Assembly (NCBI GenBank): GCA_963632935.1
Contig: CAVGWA010000003.1
Coordinates: 8,416-72,415 of the forward strand
Origin: Coprosoma sp963632935
GTDB taxonomy: Bacteria; Bacillota_I; Bacilli_A; RF39; UBA660
Direction of reading: 5' to 3'
DNA length: 64,000 nucleotides
How positions within the stretch are numbered: position 1 is the first letter of the stretch; each line of letters starts with the position of its first letter. The position numbers were made by a program, and so were the translations under genes. Shown here in pieces: positions 1 to 8,216 of the stretch. The notes beneath the pieces are model-generated. The model was not told where the DNA came from, searched no databases, and saw nothing but the letters and a program-made list of their open reading frames with translations.

Positions 1-1
1 T

Positions 2-715
2 CCTTCAAAATGTGAATTTGAAGAAAAAATAAAAAATCAAACAATTAATAACATTTTAAGAAAAGGTAAATGGTTAATGTTTGAACTTGATGATTATTTT
101 TTACTTTCGCATTTAAGAATGGAAGGAAAATATTTAATAAGAAATAAAGGCAATTTAAAAGAAAAGCATCAACACGTTATTTTTACCTTTTCTGATAATA
201 CTGATTTAAGATACCATGATACAAGAAAGTTTGGGAAAATGTATTTAATTAAAAAAGATGAAGTTTATAATGTTAAACCTTTAAAAGATTTAGGGCTAGA
301 ACCATGGGATGATAAATTAACTTGTGATTATTTAAAAAACAAATTAAAAAAACAGCCCATTAAATCTGAACTTTTAGATCAAAGTATTATTACTGGAATT
401 GGAAATATATATGCGGATGAAATTTTATTTTTAGCTAAGATAAATCCATTAACGCAAGGATCAAATTTAAATGATACTGATTTAGAAAATATTATTAAAT
501 ACACTAAAAAAGTTTTAGAAAGTGCTATTAAATATGGTGGAACTACAGTAAAATCTTATACATCTTCTGAAGGTGTTCATGGAAGATTTCAAGATAAGCT
601 TTTAATACATACTAAAGAAGTATGCCCGGTATGTAATTCGAAAGTTAAAAAAATAACCGTAAAAGGGCGTGGAACTTATTATTGTGAAAAATGTCAGAAG
701 GAGAAGTATTTATGA
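2..715 (+). CDS. mutM: Formamidopyrimidine-DNA glycosylase (Fpg/MutM), 5' end cut by window edge
   Basis: Base-excision repair glycosylase/AP lyase that removes 8-oxoguanine and other oxidised purines. The frame is open from base 2, giving about 237 residues of a family normally near 270, so the N-terminal catalytic Pro-Glu lies outside the window. Visible are the helix-two-turn-helix segment (SELLDQSIITGIGNIYADE) and the C-terminal zinc finger with two CxxC pairs (CPVC and CEKC). The stop overlaps the pyk start (ATGA), so the two are probably cotranscribed. The partner polA/coaE genes often found next to mutM would be upstream, out of view. Confidence 0.95.
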   Translation, partial: PSKCEFEEKIKNQTINNILRKGKWLMFELDDYFLLSHLRMEGKYLIRNKGNLKEKHQHVIFTFSDNTDLRYHDTRKFGKMYLIKKDEVYNVKPLKDLGLEPWDDKLTCDYLKNKLKKQPIKSELLDQSIITGIGNIYADEILFLAKINPLTQGSNLNDTDLENIIKYTKKVLESAIKYGGTTVKSYTSSEGVHGRFQDKLLIHTKEVCPVCNSKVKKITVKGRGTYYCEKCQKEKYL

Positions 716-2148
716 AAAAAACAAAAATTATATGTTCAATTGGTCCAAGCAGTGCCAAATATGAAGTTTTTAAACAAATGGTTAAAAATGGTATGAATGT
801 TGCTAGAATTAATTTTTCTCATGCTACTTTAGAAGAAAAACAAACAGCACTTTCATTAGTTAAAAGAGCAAATGAGGATAGTGAATTAAATGCTCATGTT
901 GCTGTTTTATATGATACTAAAGGTCCTGATTTCCGTACAGGTAAAATGACTGATGGTAAAATAGAACTTAAAAATGGTCAATTAATTGATATTGTTAAGG
1001 ATGATATTTTAGGTACTGAAGAAGCTTTTACTGTAAATTACAAAGATGCTTTAGATAGTATTAGTGTTGGAAATGAAATTTTATTAGAAGATGGTCTAAT
1101 GAAATTAAAAGTTAAGGAAAAAATTAGTAATGGTTTAAGATGTGAAATTATTGATGGCGGAACATTAGGCGATAGAAAAGGTGTTAATGTTCCAGGGGTA
1201 AATTTAAATTTAGATTTTATAAGTGAACAAGATAAAGAAGATATTATTTATGCTTGTAAAAATGAGGGTGATTTTTTAGCTTTATCATTTGTTAGTTCTG
1301 CTGAAGATGTATATGAAGTTAGAAAATTATTAAAAGAGCAAGGTAGAGAAGATATGCAGATTATTTCTAAGGTTGAAAGTTGGGCTGCAATTCAAAATAT
1401 TGATTCTATTATTAAAGCTAGTGATGGTATTATGGTTGCTCGTGGTGATTTAGGTGTAGAAGTTGCTATGGATAAATTACCAATATTACAAAAACAAATA
1501 ATTGAAAAATGTCGTGTTATTGGACGTACTGTTGTCGTAGCAACTGAAATGCTAGCATCTATGTATACAAGTGCAAGACCTACAAGAGCTGAAGTTTCAG
1601 ATGTTGCTAATGCCGTATTAGATGGAACAGATGCAGTTATGTTATCTGGAGAAACTACAATTGGTACTCATCCTGCTGATGCTGTTAAATTTATGGCTGA
1701 AGCATGTAAAACTGCTGAAGATTATTATGATTATAAAGCTCAAAAATCTTATGCTAGAGTTAATAATATTCCAAGTATTATAGCTCATAATGCTGTTGAA
1801 ACTGCTAATTTAATTGATGTTAAATTAATAGTTTGTGCAACTGCTAGTGGTTATACTGCTAAATTAATAGGTACTCAAAAACCTAAATCATATGTTATAG
1901 CAGCTTGCCCTAGTGAAGATATTGCTCATTCACTTGCTTTAAATTATGGAGTTTATCCTGTTGTTTCTAAAAACTATGATGATATGGAAGCTTTAGTAAG
2001 AGAATGTAAAAAAATAGCTACTAATTTCACTTCTTTAGAAGAAGGCAATCATGTTTTAGTTACTGGTGGTTATCCAAGTATACATGCTCCAAAATCAACT
2101 AATTTCTTAAAGGTTGAGACTATAACAAAAGATGACATTAACGAATAA
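712..2148 (+). CDS. pyk: Pyruvate kinase
   Basis: Last ATP-yielding step of glycolysis: phosphoenolpyruvate plus ADP to pyruvate plus ATP. The 478-residue product opens with MKKTKIICSIGPSS and contains the active-site stretch ISKVESWAAIQNID...DGIMVARGDLGVE. It lacks the extra C-terminal PEP-utiliser-like domain of Bacillus pyruvate kinases, so it is the short form. An earlier in-frame ATG at 691 is rejected because AGAAGGAG (696-703) lies 8 bases before the ATG at 712, and 712 gives the family N-terminus. It overlaps mutM by 4 bases and converges with tmcAL, with an 11-base overlap of coding ends. Confidence 0.97.
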   Translation: MKKTKIICSIGPSSAKYEVFKQMVKNGMNVARINFSHATLEEKQTALSLVKRANEDSELNAHVAVLYDTKGPDFRTGKMTDGKIELKNGQLIDIVKDDILGTEEAFTVNYKDALDSISVGNEILLEDGLMKLKVKEKISNGLRCEIIDGGTLGDRKGVNVPGVNLNLDFISEQDKEDIIYACKNEGDFLALSFVSSAEDVYEVRKLLKEQGREDMQIISKVESWAAIQNIDSIIKASDGIMVARGDLGVEVAMDKLPILQKQIIEKCRVIGRTVVVATEMLASMYTSARPTRAEVSDVANAVLDGTDAVMLSGETTIGTHPADAVKFMAEACKTAEDYYDYKAQKSYARVNNIPSIIAHNAVETANLIDVKLIVCATASGYTAKLIGTQKPKSYVIAACPSEDIAHSLALNYGVYPVVSKNYDDMEALVRECKKIATNFTSLEEGNHVLVTGGYPSIHAPKSTNFLKVETITKDDINE

Positions 2149-2189
2149 TCACCTTATGTTGATATTCGTTTAGAATGTCATCTTTTTTT
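2128..2189. terminator. Bidirectional terminator written into the overlapping ends of pyk and tmcAL
   Basis: A perfect 12-bp arm, AAAGATGACATT (2128-2139), pairs with AATGTCATCTTT (2174-2185). Inside it CGAATA (2142-2147) pairs with TATTCG (2163-2168). T-runs follow on the plus side and an A-run precedes, so it can serve both strands. Both stop codons lie within the structure. Confidence 0.8.
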
Positions 2190-3238
2190 CTTAAATTATA
2201 AATATCACTAACTCTTTTTTCTAAATAAAGATCTTCACTATATTTTGTTATAATCGGTATCATACATCTTTTTTTAATTTCATTTAAATATTTTCTTCCA
2301 TTTTTATTAAACCCTAAAATTCTTATATAACTTATATTCTTAAACTTTTTAGCTTCTTCTTTTGTAAAATTACATAATATATGTAGATACATCCTTTTTA
2401 ATTTATTATAAGTGTATCTTTTTGATTTTGTTAATTTTATTAACTCATCAATATTATTTGCCTTATAAATTACTTTTTTAATTTTATTTTCTATTCCTTC
2501 ATCAACGTCCATATATATACTTAAATTACTAGATGTTATTATCTTATATTTTAATAAATCAAAATAATCATCAAAATAATGTGGATTTTTTAAACCTTTT
2601 AAACTTTCTTTAGGAACACTTTTTGTAATATCTTTTTTTTCTTTTAAAGCATTTCTAATACTTGTCCCACTTGATATATTTTCTAAATTTAAATCATGAT
2701 AATTATTAGTTCTTTTAATACATTTAATTTCAACATTTGGTAAATTTCTAATATAACCAAGACCTAACAGATCATTTGGTTTGTCATCTAAATAAAGATT
2801 AAAATCATTAAGAGCAAGGGCCATACTTTTAGGATAATTAAATCCTTTTTTTAAATAAAATTTAACCTTATCATCATATTCTTTTTTCTTTTGTACATTA
2901 ACTATTTTTTTTAAATAATTTATATCACCAGTTTCACTACCAAAAACAAAAGCATCAATATCTAAATATTTTAATATCTCACATGAAGCTTTAGTAAAAA
3001 CATCAGCTGATTGACTGCCATAAGCAAATGGCAGTTCTACAACTAAATCAACATAATTTAAAGCTACTTTTGCTTTTTCCCATTTATTTATTAAACTAAC
3101 ATCTCCTCTTTGAGTATAATCTCCATTAATCACTGCAATTATTATATAATCAGGATACATTTTTTTAATTTCATTTATATGATATAAATGGCCATTATGA
3201 AATGGATTATATTCACATATTATTCCAACACTTTTCAT
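2138..3238 (-). CDS. tmcAL: tRNA(Met) cytidine acetate ligase (TmcAL, YlbM family)
   Basis: Family members acetylate the wobble cytidine of elongator tRNA-Met using acetate and ATP. The 366-residue protein starts with the nucleotidyltransferase-like motif YNPFHNGHLYH (HxGH at about residues 14-17), followed by the conserved VINGDYTQRG and VELPFAYGSQSAD segments. It is somewhat shorter than the roughly 400-residue Bacillus protein. It is transcribed away from the prepilin gene from a promoter that faces that gene's promoter, and it ends inside the shared terminator with pyk. Confidence 0.93.
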   Translation of the reverse strand: MKSVGIICEYNPFHNGHLYHINEIKKMYPDYIIIAVINGDYTQRGDVSLINKWEKAKVALNYVDLVVELPFAYGSQSADVFTKASCEILKYLDIDAFVFGSETGDINYLKKIVNVQKKKEYDDKVKFYLKKGFNYPKSMALALNDFNLYLDDKPNDLLGLGYIRNLPNVEIKCIKRTNNYHDLNLENISSGTSIRNALKEKKDITKSVPKESLKGLKNPHYFDDYFDLLKYKIITSSNLSIYMDVDEGIENKIKKVIYKANNIDELIKLTKSKRYTYNKLKRMYLHILCNFTKEEAKKFKNISYIRILGFNKNGRKYLNEIKKRCMIPIITKYSEDLYLEKRVSDIYNLRKKDDILNEYQHKVIIR

Positions 3239-3259
3239 ATCATCAGCTCCACTTAAAGT

Positions 3260-3318
3260 ATTTTAACAGTTAAATCTTTATATTGTCAATTGACACTAAA
3301 AAAGAAAGTAAGTATAAT
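3260..3318. promoter_or_regulatory. Back-to-back sigma-A promoters for tmcAL (-) and the prepilin gene (+)
   Basis: Plus strand: TTGACA (3290-3295), 17-bp spacer, TATAAT (3313-3318). Minus strand: TTGACA (complement of 3284-3289), 18-bp spacer, TAAAAT (complement of 3260-3265). The two -35 boxes abut and form the perfect 12-bp palindrome TGTCAATTGACA at 3284-3295, so RNA polymerase cannot easily occupy both at once. Confidence 0.7.
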
Positions 3319-3335
3319 TTGAAATAGGTGATAGT

Positions 3336-3707
3336 ATGAAAAAGGGTTTTACTTTAATAGAATTACTCGCAGTAATTATTATATTGGGTATTATTGCGAC
3401 AATAGCAGTTCCAAGTATAATTGGAATTATTAATAGTTCTAAAGAAGATACTTTAGAGGAACAAAAAAGAATTGTTGTTGAAGCTACTAAAAGATGGGGT
3501 ACTGATAATTCTAGTAAACTGCCTTCAAATTCTTGCGATATGACTATATCTAGGTTAAAGTCTGAAGGTTATATAAGTAGTGATAAAAGTGTTACTAATC
3601 CAACAACGGGTAAAGAAATGACTGGATGCGTTAGAATAAAATTTGATGAAAATAATAATCAATATAAATATGTGTATGAGAATGTTTGTAAAAATGAATG
3701 TAGTTAG
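3336..3707 (+). CDS. Type IV pilin-like / competence pseudopilin-like prepilin
   Basis: The 123-residue protein begins MKKGFTLIELLAVIIILGIIATIAVPSI, a class III signal peptide. The expected prepilin-peptidase cut is after Gly4, leaving Phe1 and Glu5 in the mature protein, followed by one hydrophobic assembly helix. The C-terminal part carries four cysteines that could form disulphides outside the membrane. It resembles ComGC/PilA-type pilins in the N-terminus only; the globular part is not recognisable. No assembly ATPase, platform protein or prepilin peptidase is in the window, so this gene is an orphan here. GtrA follows 9 bases later. Confidence 0.85.
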   Translation: MKKGFTLIELLAVIIILGIIATIAVPSIIGIINSSKEDTLEEQKRIVVEATKRWGTDNSSKLPSNSCDMTISRLKSEGYISSDKSVTNPTTGKEMTGCVRIKFDENNNQYKYVYENVCKNECS

Positions 3708-3716
3708 AGGTATATT

Positions 3717-4133
3717 ATGATTAAAAAAATTTATTTAAAATATGAAGAAATTATTAATTATGTAATTGTTGGAGGATGTACTACTTTAATTAATTTAGTT
3801 GTTTATTTTGTGCTTATTAATACTATATTTTCGGCTAAAGGAAATTTAGATATTCAAATTGCAAATGTAATAGCGTGGATTTGTTCCGTTTTATTTGCTT
3901 ATGTTACAAATAGAAAGTTTGTTTTTAAAAGTAGCACAAAGGGTAGAGAAAAATTAAAAGAAATAAGTAGTTTCTTTGGTTCAAGAGTTGTTTCCCTTAT
4001 TATGGATATTGCTTTAATGTTTATACTTTATAGTGTTATGCATATAAATGATACAATAAGTAAATTAATTGACCAAGTAGTCATTATAGTAGCAAATTAT
4101 GTTCTAGCAAAACTGTTAGTTTTTAAAAAATAA
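3717..4133 (+). CDS. GtrA family membrane protein
   Basis: A 138-residue integral membrane protein with four predicted helices and the family pattern IINYVIVGGCTTLINLVVYF ... ANVIAWICSVLFAYVTNRKFVFKS. GtrA-like proteins are linked to cell-surface polysaccharide synthesis, often as helpers that move undecaprenyl-linked sugars across the membrane. It follows the prepilin gene with a short gap and probably shares its promoter. Its last codons contribute one arm of a terminator hairpin. The substrate cannot be inferred from sequence. Confidence 0.88.
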   Translation: MIKKIYLKYEEIINYVIVGGCTTLINLVVYFVLINTIFSAKGNLDIQIANVIAWICSVLFAYVTNRKFVFKSSTKGREKLKEISSFFGSRVVSLIMDIALMFILYSVMHINDTISKLIDQVVIIVANYVLAKLLVFKK

Positions 4134-4150
4134 ACAGTTTTTTTCTTTTT
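4110..4150 (+). terminator. Terminator overlapping the end of the GtrA gene
   Basis: AAACTGTT (4110-4117) pairs with AACAGTTT (4133-4140), followed by a T-rich run to 4150. The left arm and loop are coding and the stop codon TAA (4131-4133) is inside the hairpin. Confidence 0.7.
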
Positions 4151-4184
4151 TCGACAAAATTCGACATGGTAAATATTGTAAAAT
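4149..4184 (+). promoter_or_regulatory. Two tandem Spo0A (0A) boxes and -10 element upstream of the sensor kinase
   Basis: TTTCGACAAA (4149-4158) fits the reversed 0A-box consensus WTTYGACAAA at every position. A second core, TTCGACA (4160-4166), starts exactly 10 bp after the first core. A -10-like TAAAAT is at 4179-4184. A 17-bp spacer would place the -35 at 4156-4161, across the junction of the two boxes, as in Spo0A-activated sigma-A promoters such as spoIIG. The match is directly visible; regulation is inferred. Confidence 0.6.
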
Positions 4185-4200
4185 AATGTCGGTGATAGAA

Positions 4201-5409
4201 ATGGAATTTTTTGATACTTTGCTTTTAGATTTGATTTTAGCTGGTATGCCTTTAACTGTATATTTGCTTTATATTGCTTATGCGAAAACTTTTAATAAAA
4301 AAGAAGGAGATTTATTAATTGTTGTAACTGTTTTTTCTAGTTTATATTTAATTTTAAAATATGCAAGACCTTTATATAAGGGAATGCCATTTATTGTTAT
4401 TAACATTCCTTTGTTACTTGCTTATTTAAAAAAATCAAATTTTTCTGCTTTAATTACTTCATTTATTATGGTTCTATATTATTATAATTTTTATAATGAT
4501 TATCTAATTATTTTAATTTTAGAATATTTATTCTATTATTTATTTTATTTAAAAATCTCTTTAAAAATGAATACATATATTTTAATTTTTTCATGTGCTA
4601 AAACTTTTATTACAATTTTACTTTTAAAAAATTATTTTATTAAAGAAATTATTGTTGGAATTTGTCTATATTTAATTTCTTCGTTTTTAATATATTTATT
4701 AAATCAAACTGAAAAAATATTAAATCTTCATATGACGGTAAAACAGATAGAAAATGATAAGCAAATTAAAACATCATTATTTAGAATAACACATGAAATT
4801 AAAAATCCTATCGCAGTTTGTAAAGGTTATTTAGATATGTTTAATGTTAATAATTTAAATCATAGTAAAAAATATATACCTATTTTGAAAGAAGAAATTG
4901 ATAGAACATTACTTTTACTAGAAGATTTTCTTGCAATGAACAAACTTAAAATTAATAAAGACATTATTGATATTAATATGCTTATTGAAGATGTTATTAA
5001 AAATATTGATTTATTATGTTTTAAAAATAATATTAAGATTGTTAATAATATTATTGATGATGAAATATATATAAGTGCGGATTATAATAGATTAACTCAA
5101 GTTTTTATTAATGTTTTAAAAAATAGTATTGAAGCTATGGATAAAAATAAAAAATGTAAAATTGAAATTGATGAAGTTTTAGAAAAAGGTAAAGTTATAA
5201 TTACTATAAAAGATAATGGTGTTGGTATGAGTGATAGTCTTTTAAGTAAAATAAAGCAACCATTTTATACTACTAAAAGAAAAGGTACTGGACTTGGTGT
5301 ATCACTTTCCAATGAAATAATTCAAGCTCATGATGGAACCCTTTCTTATATTTCAAAGGAAAATGAATATACTAAGGTAATAATTACTTTGCCGGCTGAA
5401 GAATATTAA
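4201..5409 (+). CDS. Membrane sensor histidine kinase, KinB-like, candidate sporulation kinase
   Basis: About 402 residues. The first ~170 form five to six hydrophobic helices, followed by a linker and then the phosphoacceptor H box RITHEIKNPIAVCKGYLDMF (His near residue 198). The ATPase domain shows an N box (NVLKNSIEAM), a G1 box (DNGVGM) and a G2 box (GTGLGV). No response regulator is adjacent, so it is an orphan kinase. The architecture resembles KinB, which feeds the Spo0A phosphorelay, and tandem 0A boxes sit upstream. I chose ATG 4201, with GGTGAT 7 bases upstream, rather than ATG 4186, which lies almost on the -10 element. Confidence 0.85.
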   Translation: MEFFDTLLLDLILAGMPLTVYLLYIAYAKTFNKKEGDLLIVVTVFSSLYLILKYARPLYKGMPFIVINIPLLLAYLKKSNFSALITSFIMVLYYYNFYNDYLIILILEYLFYYLFYLKISLKMNTYILIFSCAKTFITILLLKNYFIKEIIVGICLYLISSFLIYLLNQTEKILNLHMTVKQIENDKQIKTSLFRITHEIKNPIAVCKGYLDMFNVNNLNHSKKYIPILKEEIDRTLLLLEDFLAMNKLKINKDIIDINMLIEDVIKNIDLLCFKNNIKIVNNIIDDEIYISADYNRLTQVFINVLKNSIEAMDKNKKCKIEIDEVLEKGKVIITIKDNGVGMSDSLLSKIKQPFYTTKRKGTGLGVSLSNEIIQAHDGTLSYISKENEYTKVIITLPAEEY

Positions 5410-5417
5410 GAAAGTAC

Positions 5418-5445
5418 AGTAATATTAAACAAATATTACTTTTTT
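5418..5445 (+). terminator. Terminator after the sensor kinase
   Basis: AGTAATATT (5418-5426), loop AAACA, AATATTACT (5432-5440): a perfect 9-bp stem followed by TTTTT. A TATAAT at 5450-5455 then probably starts the VirD4 transcript. Confidence 0.8.
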
Positions 5446-5482
5446 GTGCTATAATAGGATTAATTTGTAGGGAGGTTTTATC

Positions 5483-7756
5483 ATGAAATTAAAATTTAGA
5501 GCTGATAAAAAAGATTGGATGATGTTTGGCGGATATTGTATAATCTTACTTTATTTTGTTGCTGTTGCTCTTTTAAATATTATTCAGTTTGCTAAAGGTG
5601 ATTTAGATCGTCCTTTTCATGGCTTTAATCCTTTTCCAGCTTTCGCACCTGGTTATATTGGATTAACAATTGTTTGCTATATTATTGCTTTAGTCGCAAG
5701 TTTATTTAGTGTTAAAGATAAATTTTTTGATAGAGAAAAAGGTTTTGGGTTTTCCACTGAAGCTAAAAAAGCTTCAAAAGGTTATTCTAGATGGCTTTCA
5801 GCAGATGAGTTAAAAAAAGAATTAAAAATGGTTAAAGTTCAAGATAAAACTGCTGATGCAGGCGGACTTCCTTTGATTAACGATGGTAAAAAAATGTGGG
5901 TTGATGATGGTGAAGGACATAATTTAATCATTGGTTCTACTGGTGCTGGTAAAACTCAAGTTGCTATTTTTCCATTAGTTCATTCACTTGCTAAACATGA
6001 TGAGTCTATGATTATTACAGACCCAAAAGGTGAGATATATGAAACTACCGCTGAGATGCTTAGAAAAAGAGGATATAATGTTGTTCTTTTAAACTTCCGT
6101 AATCCCCAGCAAGGTAGTGGATGGAATCCCTTACATTTGCCTTATAAATATTTTAAAGAAGGTAATAGTGATAAAGCTAATGAACTTACTGATGACTTAG
6201 CTATGAATATTTTGTATGATGAAAATGCTCAAAGTAATGACCCATTTTGGGAAAAAACTGCAGCCGATTATTTTTCTGGTATTTGTCTTGGTTTGTTTGA
6301 AGATGCTAAAGAAGAAGAAATTAATTTAAACAGTGTTAATTTATTTACATCTATTGGTGAAGATAGATGTGGACCTAATTCAACTTATTCTAATGAATAT
6401 TTTAAATTAACTAAAGATCCTGCATCTCCTGCTTTTGTAAGTGCATCTTCTACCATTTCAGCGCCTAATGAAACTAAGGGAAGTATTTTATCAGTATTAA
6501 AACAAAAAATAAGATTATTTGCTTCACGTGAAAACCTATCAGAAATGCTTTCTCATAGTGATTTTGAATTTGAAGATATTGGAAAGAAAAAAACAGCTGT
6601 ATTTATTGTTATTCAAGATGAGAAAAAAACTTATCATTCTTTAGTTACTATTTTCTTAAAACAGTGTTACGAAACTTTAGTTGATTATGCTCAAAAGTCT
6701 GGTGGAAAATTACCATATAGAACCAATTTTATATTGGATGAATTTGCTAATATGCCACCTTTAAAGGATGTTGATGCAATGGTTTCAGCTGCTCGTAGTA
6801 GGCGTATGAGATTTTTCTTTGTTATTCAAAACTATGCTCAACTTGATGAGGTATATGGTAAGGAAAAAGGAAAAACAATAAGAGGTAACTGTACAAACAT
6901 TATTTATTTAATTAGTAGTGAACTTGATGCTTTAGAAGAGATTAGTAAAGTTTGTGGTGAGGTAAAAGTTAAGACTGATAAAAAAGATAAAGATGGTAAA
7001 GCTATCGAAGAAACTAGACCTTTAATTACGGTAAGTGATCTTCAAACATTAAAAATGGGTGAAATTATTTTAATGAGATTACGTATGCCACCTTTTAGAA
7101 CAAAATTGAAATTAAATTATGAAATTAATTGGGGAGATGATTGTGAAAAAGCATCTTATCCAACTAGAAAAAAAGAAAATCTTCATACATTTGATTTAAA
7201 ATCATTTGTTGATAAAGCAAGAGAAACAAAAAAAGAAGAAAGCATGAATAAACTTTTAAGTCAACTTATGCCAGGTGTTAAAAATAATAATGTTTCTAAT
7301 GCACCTATGAGTGCGTCTGAAATGATGAAGAATATTGATAAGGCAATTGCTAAAAGGGAAAAAGAACAAAAAGAAAGTAATTCAATTGTTGATAAGGGAT
7401 TGCCAATTGCTAAAATTGAACCTGTTAAAGTTCCTGTAAGTTCTTTAGAAGTCCCTAAAAAAGTAGATGTTGAATCTTTAAAAACTGTTGCTAAAAAAAT
7501 CGATGAATCAGCAAATATCTCTAGTGAATCACATTTATATGTTAAGCCTGATATAAAATCTAATACTAAAAATATTATTTCTAGTGCAGATTTTGCTGCA
7601 AAAATTACAAATAATGTTAATAAAACTGTTAAGGTTAGTGCTGAACCTGTTAAAGAAAAAACTGAATTTGTTAAGGCTGAAGAAAATGATAAAAATAATT
7701 ATGTTACAGATGATCAATTTTTTGATGATTTCTTTGCTGATGATGATGAAAACTGA
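5483..7756 (+). CDS. VirD4/TraG-type type IV secretion coupling ATPase, orphan
   Basis: A 757-residue membrane-anchored ATPase. Two hydrophobic helices lie in the first ~75 residues. The Walker A motif GSTGAGKT is at about 151-158, followed by SMIITDPKGEIYE, a signature of coupling proteins, and the Walker B NFILDEFANMP with Asp-Glu at about 419-420. Residues beyond ~600 are a low-complexity Lys/Val/Pro/Ser tail ending in an acidic DDQFFDDFFADDDEN. Such proteins deliver DNA-relaxase or protein substrates to a type IV secretion channel. No relaxase, VirB4, VirB6 or integrase is nearby; the neighbours are housekeeping genes. The start has a strong GGGAGG 8 bases upstream. Confidence 0.92.
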   Translation: MKLKFRADKKDWMMFGGYCIILLYFVAVALLNIIQFAKGDLDRPFHGFNPFPAFAPGYIGLTIVCYIIALVASLFSVKDKFFDREKGFGFSTEAKKASKGYSRWLSADELKKELKMVKVQDKTADAGGLPLINDGKKMWVDDGEGHNLIIGSTGAGKTQVAIFPLVHSLAKHDESMIITDPKGEIYETTAEMLRKRGYNVVLLNFRNPQQGSGWNPLHLPYKYFKEGNSDKANELTDDLAMNILYDENAQSNDPFWEKTAADYFSGICLGLFEDAKEEEINLNSVNLFTSIGEDRCGPNSTYSNEYFKLTKDPASPAFVSASSTISAPNETKGSILSVLKQKIRLFASRENLSEMLSHSDFEFEDIGKKKTAVFIVIQDEKKTYHSLVTIFLKQCYETLVDYAQKSGGKLPYRTNFILDEFANMPPLKDVDAMVSAARSRRMRFFFVIQNYAQLDEVYGKEKGKTIRGNCTNIIYLISSELDALEEISKVCGEVKVKTDKKDKDGKAIEETRPLITVSDLQTLKMGEIILMRLRMPPFRTKLKLNYEINWGDDCEKASYPTRKKENLHTFDLKSFVDKARETKKEESMNKLLSQLMPGVKNNNVSNAPMSASEMMKNIDKAIAKREKEQKESNSIVDKGLPIAKIEPVKVPVSSLEVPKKVDVESLKTVAKKIDESANISSESHLYVKPDIKSNTKNIISSADFAAKITNNVNKTVKVSAEPVKEKTEFVKAEENDKNNYVTDDQFFDDFFADDDEN

Positions 7757-7771
7757 GTACTCAGTTTTTTT
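7749..7771 (+). terminator. Terminator at the end of the VirD4-like gene
   Basis: A perfect 20-bp palindrome, AAAACTGAGT then ACTCAGTTTT (7749-7768), runs into more Ts. It includes the last codon and the TGA stop of the gene. Confidence 0.82.
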
Positions 7772-7882
7772 GTATGGTAATAAATAATTATTTAAAATAT
7801 TATATAAAGAAATATTTTTGTTTTTGGATTTTTTAAATATTTAATATTTTTTAATAACATATAATAAAATGAAGGTGGTATT

Positions 7883-8161
7883 GTGTTTATTACTATTGAT
7901 GATTTTTTAAAATTAGATAGACCTAATATTATTGATATTAGGTCTATTCAAAAGTTTAATAATAATCATATTCCTGGGGCTTTGAATATTGATTATACTT
8001 TACTTTTAAATAATCCTGAGAAATATTTGATTAAAAGTCAGTCATATTATATATATTGTCAGCATGGTATTACTTCAAGTAAAGTTGTTCAATTACTTAG
8101 GATAAAGGGTTACAATGTATTTAGTGTAATTGGTGGATATGAGGCTTGGGTTTTAAGGTAA
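7883..8161 (+). CDS. Stand-alone rhodanese-domain protein
   Basis: A single 92-residue rhodanese domain: NIIDIRSIQKFNNNHIPGALNI at the start, active-site loop YIYCQHGITSSKVV with the persulphide-forming cysteine at about residue 60, and VIGGYEAW near the end. Likely a small sulphurtransferase. It starts at GTG 7883, with GAAGGTGG at 7871-7878 and a TATAAT at 7860-7865. It lies just upstream of ezrA and thiI. The ThiI here has no rhodanese domain of its own, so a sulphur-relay link is conceivable but unproven. Confidence 0.85.
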   Translation: MFITIDDFLKLDRPNIIDIRSIQKFNNNHIPGALNIDYTLLLNNPEKYLIKSQSYYIYCQHGITSSKVVQLLRIKGYNVFSVIGGYEAWVLR

Positions 8162-8216
8162 AAAATTTTATAGACATTATTTTACTTATTTGATACAATT
8201 ATGATAGGTGATGTAC

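Noticed and set aside
7584..7787. Small plus-strand frame within the tail of the VirD4-like gene
   Set aside because: Leu/Met-rich shadow of the low-complexity Lys/Val tail in another frame.
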